From assembly GCF_009905375.1 (NCBI RefSeq), contig NC_133647.1, forward strand, positions 135,527,263 through 135,591,262: a stretch of 64,000 nucleotides of DNA, given 5' to 3'. The translations under genes and the position numbers were made by a program. Shown here in pieces: positions 56,768 to 64,000 of this stretch (positions are counted from its first letter, which is position 1; each line of letters opens with the position of its first letter). Under the pieces are notes generated by a model that saw only the letters and a program-made list of their open reading frames with translations, searched no databases and was not told the origin of the DNA. Source of the DNA: Apium graveolens. Lineage: Eukaryota > Streptophyta > Magnoliopsida > Apiales > Apiaceae.

Positions 56768-58215
56768 GTTTTTGATGAGTTTGAAAAAAAATGAATTTGT
56801 GAGAAAATGAAAGATGTATTGGCTAGAATGAGTAGTTGGTTTAAATAACCAATAGAATACCAAGAGACGAAAGAAAGATTAAATAGTTACAGGTAAAAGT
56901 AATGATACCTCGTCTCCCTAAACCAATGTGTAATAATAACAGTCATTAAGCGATCTAAAGCCAGAGTTAATGAGCACGGGAAATAATAACAATTACTGTG
57001 CACATGTAGGTTTTCAAGACATACACGTTAATCACTAACCCATAATGATGATGACTGATTTATCTCACATAAACCAATATTCTGTAAAAATATGACCGTT
57101 TAAGTAATGACCAAAAATAAACCAAGTAAATAAAACTGCCACGTCAGCATCAGAACATGATTATTAACAGAATTTAGAAGTCATCGGAATATGGCTCCTT
57201 TACTCGAAAAGTGAATGTTTATTCCTGTAATTCTTCACATAAATACTGATATGGGTTCAACATAACTTAGTCATCAGAACTTCCATCAGAACTTGTCCTC
57301 AGAATTTATGCAACCGACACTTAAACTGTTCATCTAAAACAACATTTATCACCACAGTAATTTTCATCATTCATATGGAGTGTATGTGTGTGCAATAAGC
57401 TAAATATCAGACAAAGAGTAAAGTCTGATTCATTTCAGTACATCTTAGAAATAAGGCATAACTAAGAACTTTGCTCAAAATCTGTCATTATTCTGAAGTC
57501 TACTATAGAATGAGTTCATGCATGAGTCCACCTCAACTGTTTTGTGCTCATTTTATGCATCTTTTGAAATTCCTTTTTACAGTGGCTTCTCAGTGTAAGT
57601 GAGTCACGACTGCTTATCAGAATTTATGCTATTATCAGAGTATTTCTCCAGTAATCAGAGAATGTGAAAAGTCACCAAGAAAATTTTATGTTGCTTTTCT
57701 AATGCATATTTCTTAATACCAGCAATGCACTTGGGTCTTCCCTTCCACATTTTTACTCTAGATCTCAAAGGAGTACCTGATATTTATTTCTTTTCTTTTC
57801 TTTTTTTTCTTTTGATAAGTGAGGCTTATCAGCACTTAGTGCATCCATCAGATTTATTAACATCAAAACTTAGCAGATAAGAAGCACTATTCTAGTTTTT
57901 GACTTAGTAATAAGATACACAAAGTAAACTTTAACTAAGCTCAATATCAGAATTTGCTTGTGTCAAAAGATTTCCACATAAACAATTACTTTAAACATGG
58001 GATCTTTAGTATGTTAAAGACTACTAGGTCAGCATTTAGCACAGTTATCCTCATTGGATTGAATAGTCATAGAAACATCCATATCACTATTAAAGTTTAG
58101 AAATTCACATCAGATAACAATCAGCACTTAGAAAATTTCAATTTAAGCACATAATACACAAAGATAGTAATATCTGTAAATACTGATTATAAATTATGAT
58201 GTATCAGAACATAAA
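56768..58215 (-). other. R7 noncoding region between pol and ORF-a
   Basis: Counterpart of 18641-20148. Holds a CTTTT repeat at 57790-57813 (the GAAAA repeat of R4 reversed) and many TCAGAACTT-like words. No ORF supported. Confidence 0.7.
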
Positions 58216-59663
58216 CTAAGCAGATTTAGAGAAAGAACCTGAAACCATTCCAAGCTCATTTACCAATCTTGTAAAAGTAGCTTCAGACAGTGGTTTTGTG
58301 AAGATATCTGCTAGTTGTTGATCTGTTGGAACAATATGCAATTCCACTGTACCTTCATCCATATGTTCCCTTATGAAGTGGTACCTAATGCTGATGTGCT
58401 TTGTCATTGAGTGTTGAATTGGATCACCTGTCATAGCAATATCACTTTGATTATCATAGTAAATAGGGATTTTAGAAAATTCTAACCCATAATCTAGTAA
58501 TTAATTCTTCATCCAAAGAATCTGTGCACAACAGCTTCCTGCAGCAATGTATTCTGCTTCTGCAGTTGATGTGGAAATTGACTTCGGTTTCTTGCTAAAC
58601 CAAGAAACCAATCTGCCTCCAAGAAATTGGCAGCTTCCACTTGTGCTTTTCCTGTCAATTTTGCATCCTGCAAAATCTTCATCTGAGTAACCTATTAGCT
58701 TAAAGTCTGATTCTCTAGGATACCACAATCCCAGATCAGCTGTACCCTTAAGGTACTTGAAAATTCTTTTCAAAACTATCAAGTGAGGTTCTCTTGGATC
58801 TGCTTGAAATCTTGCACAAAGACATGTAACATACATGATATCAGGTCTACTTGCAGTTAGATAGAGTAGTGAGCCAATTATACCTCTGTAATCAGTAATA
58901 TCTACCGATGTACCAGTTTCCTTATCCAATTTTGTTGCAGTGGCCGTAGGAGTGGATGCACTTGAATAATCTTGCATTCCAAATTTCTTCAACAAATTTC
59001 TGGTGTACTTAGATTGAAAAATAAAAGTTCCTTCTTCATTCTGCTTGACTTGAAGGCCCATAAAATAGCTAAGTTCTCCCATCATACTCATTTGATATCT
59101 TGACTACATTAGCTTGGTAAACCTTTTACAAACTCTGTCATTTATAGAACCAAAAATGATATCATCAACATATATCTGCACCAAAAGTAAGTCCTTTCCA
59201 TTGTTGAAATAGAACAATGTTTTGTCAATAGTCCCTCTGTTAAATCCACTTTCCAGAAAAAACTGAGCTAATGTCTCATACCATGCTCTTGGAGCTTTCT
59301 TAAGGCCATAAAGTGCTTTATCAAGTCTGTAGACATGATTAGGAAATTTTGAATCTACAAAAGCTGGAGGTTGTTCAACATATACTTCTTCTTCTAATTC
59401 TCCATTAAGAAAAGCACTTTTTACATCCATTTGAAAGACTATAAACTTTTTTGTGAGCAGCATAAGCCAAAAAATATCCTTATGGTTTTTAATATAGCAA
59501 CTGGTGTAAATGTTTCATCATAATCAATTCCCTCATGTTGAGAGTATCATTTTACAACCAGCCTTGCTTTATTCCTTGTAATTATGCCATCACTGTCAGT
59601 TTTGTTTCTGAACACCCACTTTGTACCAACAACAGAGTTGTTCTTTGGTCTTGGCACTAGGGT
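58216..59663 (-). pseudogene. pol: R7 reverse transcriptase and RNase H
   Basis: Minus-strand frame with [13 protein letters not shown], a frameshift near 59470, MDVKSAFLNGELEEEVYVEQ, catalytic YVDDIIFGS (Asp pair at 59161-59166, intact), GELSYFMGLQVKQ, and RNase H with DEDFAGCKIDRKSTSG, STSTAEAEYIAAGSCC and ADIFTKPLSE. Stops TAG at 59101-59103 and TAA at 58501-58503 fall where R4 has Gln codons; TAG at 59661-59663 replaces TGG. Ends near 58216. Confidence 0.93.
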
Positions 59664-61606
59664 CTAGACTTTATTTCTTTCAAATTCATTTAACTCTTCC
59701 TGCATTGCTTGCACCCAATCAACATCTTGAAGAGCTTCTTCCACTTTCTTTGGTTCAGTCTGAGAAAGAAAAGAATGATAGAGACATTCATTTGATGTAG
59801 CTGTTCTAGTTCTGACACCTGCATCAGGATTTCCAATAATTAAGTCAGGTGTATGTGCTTTAGTCCACTTCCTTGCAGATGGAAGGTTGTCTCTAGAACT
59901 GGATGCTCCCCCATGATCCATGTTGTCTCCATCAATATTTTCTGATGCTCCCCCTGAAATTATGCTCTCTGAATTGGATCCTTCAGTATTTGAGTTTACA
60001 GAAATATCAGAACTTGAGTTTCCAGAATTTTCAGAACTTGGCCCATCAGAACTTGATGAATCAAAACTTGAAGAGCCTGTTGTAGATTCTGTTTCTTCTT
60101 GAGATATGGTTGGATCTTCAATATGCCCCCCCTCCACAAGTGCATCTTGCTTTGGCGTAGTCACCACAGTTTCAATAACATCAGAGTTTAATCCATCAGA
60201 GTTTGCAGTATCAGGATTTAGACTGTCAGGATTTACAGAATCATAATTTAAAACTTTATTTTCAAATCTTAGATGATCATGATCATTGAAATCTTCAAGT
60301 CCAGTAATCTTCTTATCATCAAAGGAGACATTGATAGATTCCATGACAACCCTTGTTCTTAAATTGTAGACTCTGAAGGCTTTTTTGGAAAGTGGATATC
60401 CAACAAAAATTCCTTCATCAGCTTTTAGATAAAATTTGGATAGCTGTTCAGGATGAGTCTTAAGAACAAAACACTTGCATCCAAATACATGAAAATACTT
60501 CAGATTTGGCTTCTTTTTCTTCACCATCTCATATGGTGTCTTTCCATGCTTGTTGATAAGTGTTGCATTCTGAGTAAAACAAGCAGTCTGCACAGCTTCA
60601 ACCCAAAAATAGTTTGGTAACTTTGCTTCATCAAGCATAGTTCGTGCAGCTTCAATAAGAGTTCTATTCTTTCTTTCAACAACTCCATTTTGCTGTGGAG
60701 TTCCAGGAGCAGAGAATTCCTGCTTTATTCCATGGTCTTTACAGAACTCTTCCATAATCAAATTCTTGAACTCAGTGCCATTATCACTTCTTATGATTTT
60801 CACAGAGTCTTTGACCAATTTATCCAGTTGTTTGACATGATCAATCAAGATAGATGCAGTTTTACTTTTTGTGTGCAAGAAATACACCCATGTGTATCCG
60901 GTGAACTCATCCACTATGACCATAACATATTTCTTCTTTGCAATAGACATGACATTCACTGGACCAAATAGATCAACATGTAGTAGGTGATAAAGCTCAA
61001 GAATTGATGATTCAGTCTTGCTCTTGAATGAAGATTTTCTTTGTTTTTCCTTCTGACATAAATCACAAAGGCCATCAGGAGCAAATACTGACTTTGGCAG
61101 TCCTCTCACAAGATCTTTCTTGACTAGTTCATTTATATTGTTGAAATTTAAATGAGAGAGTTTCTTGTTCCAATTTCAGCTTTCTTCAATTGATGTTCTA
61201 CTTAACAGACAGATTGCAGAACCATCAGAACTTGTTGAAAGCTTGGCTTCATAAATGTTACCATGTCTGTATCCTTTCAGAACAACTTTTCCTGAAGATT
61301 TGCTTACAACTTCACAGTGTTCTTCAAAGAAATCCACATGATAACCTATGTCACAGATTTGACTAACACTCAGCAAATTGTGTTTAAGTCCTGAGACAAG
61401 AGCTACTTTTTCAATGATGACATTCCCAAGATTGATATTGCCATATCCCAGAGTTTTCCCATGTTGCCATCTCCATAAGAAACACCTGGGCCAGCTTTCT
61501 CCACAAAGTCTGATAGCAGGGCTTTATTTCCAGTCATATGTCCTGAACATCCACTATCCAGAACTAGGATATTTTTCATGTTGCCCTGCAATTACAAAGA
61601 CCACTA
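59664..61606 (-). pseudogene. pol: R7 protease and integrase
   Basis: From 61606 on the minus strand two stops (TAG, TAA) precede the protease, NILVLDSGCSGHMTG with the catalytic DSG. A frameshift leads to the pre-integrase region (LLSVSQICDIGYHVDF, GNIYEAKLSTSS). Integrase shows CDLCQKEK of the zinc domain, Asp in HVDLFGP, Asp in RSDNGTEF and Glu in NGVVERKNRTL, then GKTPYEMVKKKKPN. The 481-codon stretch 61109-59664 is open. A Ser/Asn/Asp-rich linker (NSDSL-type units, SSSSDGPSSENSGNSSSD) joins to RT. Confidence 0.92.
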
Positions 61607-63930
61607 ATGATTAGTTTTAAGGACCCAGACTTGTTTGGATCCTTTGGCCTTATTAAGTTTGTTAACATTTGCAGCAGATTTAACATCAGAATTTATGTTA
61701 ACAGTTTTCTTATCAGAATTTACATTATCAGACTTTGCATCAGAAATTACACTAGAAGGAACAATGCTAACTTTCTTTAAAGAAGGTTTTATTTGATAAT
61801 AATCATAGTAGAAACTATGATATCCTTTACAAGTATAAATGGAATGCCATGAACTACCACAATGAAAACAAGGATTTTGTGGCCTATATCTAACAGACTG
61901 ACTCTTCACTCCTGACTTTGAAGGTAAGGAGTTTATGTTCTTATTCTTCCTACAAAAAGAAGCCAGATGGTTAGAATTTCCACAGTTATAACATTTCTTT
62001 CTAGGAGCATTAGGAACAGGCTTATAATTATTGCTTTTATTCACACCTTCCTTTCCATTCCTATTTTTCCTAGGTGGCTTTACCTTGTTTACATTCTTAA
62101 CATCTTTCAGCTTATGCTTAAGCTGCTTCTTAATCATTAAGCCTATGTTAACTTCAGCTGGCTTATCCTCTTTTGGTTTGTCAGAAGTTAATTTCTCTTT
62201 AGCTTTTGATTTATCAATATCAGACTTTACAGCTACAAACTTAACATGATTTATCTTTGGATTTTGTTTAACAACTATAGGCTCAATTTCTACAGTTCCT
62301 TTATCATTCTTATCATCTCCATAACCTAAGCCCTCTTTCCAGTTTCCACTACTTAACCAATTCTGAGTTGTTCTACCAGAGTTAGTCCAAGTCCTGATAA
62401 TCTCTCTTTCCTTTTCTAACTCAGTTTTTAGAAATTCATTCATTTTAAGTACTTCATCCCTAACATAAAAGGCATCTTCTCTATCTTTCTGAGTTTGGTG
62501 GAACATGACTAACTCTTTTTCTAAATAATCATTCCTCTTTTTATGAGCAAGATTTTCAGAAGTTAATCTTTCACATGTTAAAGCTTGATCTCTATAACTA
62601 ATGAACATGGTTTTAAGATATCTTCTCAACTCAGTAATATCATCAGTATGAAAAGCATAAGTTGTTTGAGGTACCTTTAACTCAGCAACTTCAGAACTGC
62701 TATCAGCATTTGCCATCAAGGCATAGTTCACCTCACTTTCAGAATCTGAAGTGTCTGTCCAGCTTTTCTTCTTTGTGACAAGTACCTTGCCTTTGTCACT
62801 CTTCACTTTCTTACAATCAGGAGATATATGGCCTTTCTCACCACAGTTGTAGCATTTGACATTTGAGTAATCTCCTCTGTCAGACTTTCCTCCTTTGCCT
62901 TCAAATTTTCTGAAACCTCTCTTATCAGAACTTGAACCTTTTCTGGAAAATTTCTTTCCCTTTCTGAATTTCCTGTATGCAATCCTTGTGATTCCTTTCA
63001 CCATAAGAGCACATAACTTCATCATCTCTTCATCAGGGTCCATCTCAGATAGACTTTCAGTTTCTGAATCCTCATCACTATCAAAACTTGATGACTCAGT
63101 ATCAGACTTTATGATGAGAGCCTTTCCTTTGCCTTTCTTTGAGACATCCACTTTAGGGGATTCCTCCTCAGTCTTAAGAGAAACTGTGCTTGACTTTCTC
63201 CCATGCCTCTTGCTTCTTTGATCCATCTCAAGTTCATGAGTCTTGAGCATACCATAAATTTCATCAAGAGTAGTTTCATCAAGAACATAATTGTCTCTTA
63301 TAGTTGTGGCCTTCAAATCCCAACTTTCAGAAAGAGCTAAAAGGAATTTGAGATTAGTATCTTCAAGATCATATTCCTTATCCACCAGTGACAGATCATT
63401 CAAGAGTTTGACAAATCTATCATATAAACCAGTCAATGACTCATCAGGTTTTGAGTCAAAGTGCTCATACTCTTGAGTGAGTATAGTCTTCCTGTTTTTC
63501 TTAATTGAATCAGTTCCCTAGCATCTTGTCTCCAAGGCATCCCATATCTCCTTTGCAGTCTTGCAGTTGATTACCCTATTTGACATGACATTATCAATGG
63601 CACTATGAAGCAAATGTCGTACCTTTGCATCCTTAGCAATAGATGAGATATCTTCAGCTGTATACTCACTTTTCTCCTTTGGTACTGTCTGTGCTGGCTG
63701 ATCTGCAACTACAACAGAAAGCTTGGTTGGCTTATGTGGTCCTTCATTGATTCTGTCAAGGTATTCTGGATCTGTAGCTTCCAGAAACATAGACATCCTC
63801 ACCTTCCATATGGGATATTCAGATGGTTTCAGTATGGGAACCCTAATAGTCTTATATCGATTATGAATTTGAGTCTTTGGAGGTTCTTCAGTTTTGGTGG
63901 GCTTGTTGGAGTTTATGTTTCTTCAGACAT
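61607..63930 (-). pseudogene. gag: R7 gag
   Basis: ATG at 63930 (MSEE, then a frameshift and stop) precedes 760 or so codons in one frame with a TAG at 63518-63520 (CAG expected). Capsid region (MFLEATDPEYLDRINEG, HSAIDNVMSNRV, IWDALETRC), acidic SDTESSSFDSDEDSETES, knuckle CYNCGEKGHISPDC, WTDTSDSESEVNYALMA, coiled-coil stretch (KRNDYLEKELVMFHQTQKDR), Lys-rich part, CYNCGNSNHLASFC and a third Cys/His motif CFHCGSSWHSIYTC. The layout is that of SIRE/Maximus-type gag (from family knowledge). Confidence 0.93.
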
Positions 63931-63971
63931 GATTGATTTTGGATCTTAAACTGTTTGTGTGTTAACAGATT

Positions 63972-63983
63972 GCTCTGATATCA
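63972..63983 (-). other. R7 primer binding site, mutated
   Basis: Plus strand GCTCTGATATCA, i.e. TGATATCAGAGC on the coding strand; one base differs from the tRNA-iMet match. Confidence 0.8.
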
Positions 63984-63985
63984 CT

Positions 63986-64000
63986 TGTTAGGTCACACAC
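63986..64000 (-). repeat. R7 5' LTR, first 15 bases
   Basis: TGTTAGGTCACACAC equals the start of the plus-strand reading of the R7 3' LTR; cut by the window edge. Confidence 0.88.

Larger units (their letters stand above)
52523..64000 (-). mobile_element. R7: Ty1/copia element (minus strand), right LTR incomplete
   Basis: Same family as R3 and R4. 3' LTR at left, then ORF-b, ORF-a, noncoding spacer, RNase H-RT-integrase-protease-gag, primer site and the first 15 bases of the 5' LTR at the window edge. It is the fullest copia copy here; internal length 10.8 kb, long for a copia element because of the 5 kb between pol and 3' LTR. Confidence 0.95.

Overview
The window is wall-to-wall plant LTR-retrotransposon sequence. 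No host gene, rRNA, tRNA or CRISPR is visible in 64 kb. Every protein recognised belongs to Ty3/gypsy chromoviruses (3.4-4.3 kb LTRs, tRNA-iMet-type primer site TGGTATCAGAGC, C-terminal chromodomain; Tekay-like) or to Ty1/copia elements with 0.55-0.62 kb LTRs, a long Asp/Ser-rich gag with several zinc knuckles, and extra ORFs between pol and the 3' LTR (SIRE/Maximus-like gag style). This fits gene-poor heterochromatin of a large eudicot genome; the species cannot be named from the sequence.

Layout, with elements named R1-R7. R1 (1-7065, +) is the 3' part of a gypsy element: gag knuckle, protease, RT, RNase H, integrase-chromodomain, polypurine tract and 3' LTR. R2 (7066-14145, +) is a badly decayed gypsy element: 5' LTR, primer site, a pre-gag ORF, then gag to RNase H. 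It is cut inside pol by R3. R3 (copia, +; 14146-14957 and 50504-52522) shows its 5' LTR and gag; its gag is cut by R4 and again by R7. R4 (copia, +; 14958-21818 and 49057-50503) has both LTRs, an in-frame gag-integrase deletion fusion, RT-RNase H and two extra 3' ORFs. R5 (gypsy, -; 21819-27638 and 40805-49056) sits inside R4's last ORF, with two young 4.2 kb LTRs around a wrecked composite interior. R6 (gypsy, -; 27639-40799) sits inside R5 and is nearly intact, with one in-frame TAG in a reading frame of about 1,540 codons. R7 (copia, -; 52523 to beyond 64000) sits inside R3.

The nesting R2>R3>R4>R5>R6 is five levels deep. Three insertions are closed by 5-bp target duplications seen on both sides (CCTTG for R4, ATCAG for R5, CGACT for R6), and interrupted coding frames resume across them. 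LTR-pair divergence by eye falls with depth (R4 about 6%, R5 about 2-3%, R6 about 1-2%), as nesting requires.

Most notable: (1) R4 and R7 both carry a short ORF (ORF-a) and a long charged ORF (ORF-b) between pol and the 3' LTR; the C-terminal part of ORF-b differs far more between copies than pol does. (2) R2, R6 and R5 all have an ORF between primer site and gag. (3) R7 contains a 132-bp inverted templated insertion, and one R6 LTR a 19-bp templated replacement. (4) R5 has young LTRs but dead, rearranged coding sequence, implying trans-mobilisation. (5) Many inactivating stops are C-to-T changes in CAA/CAG/CGA codons.
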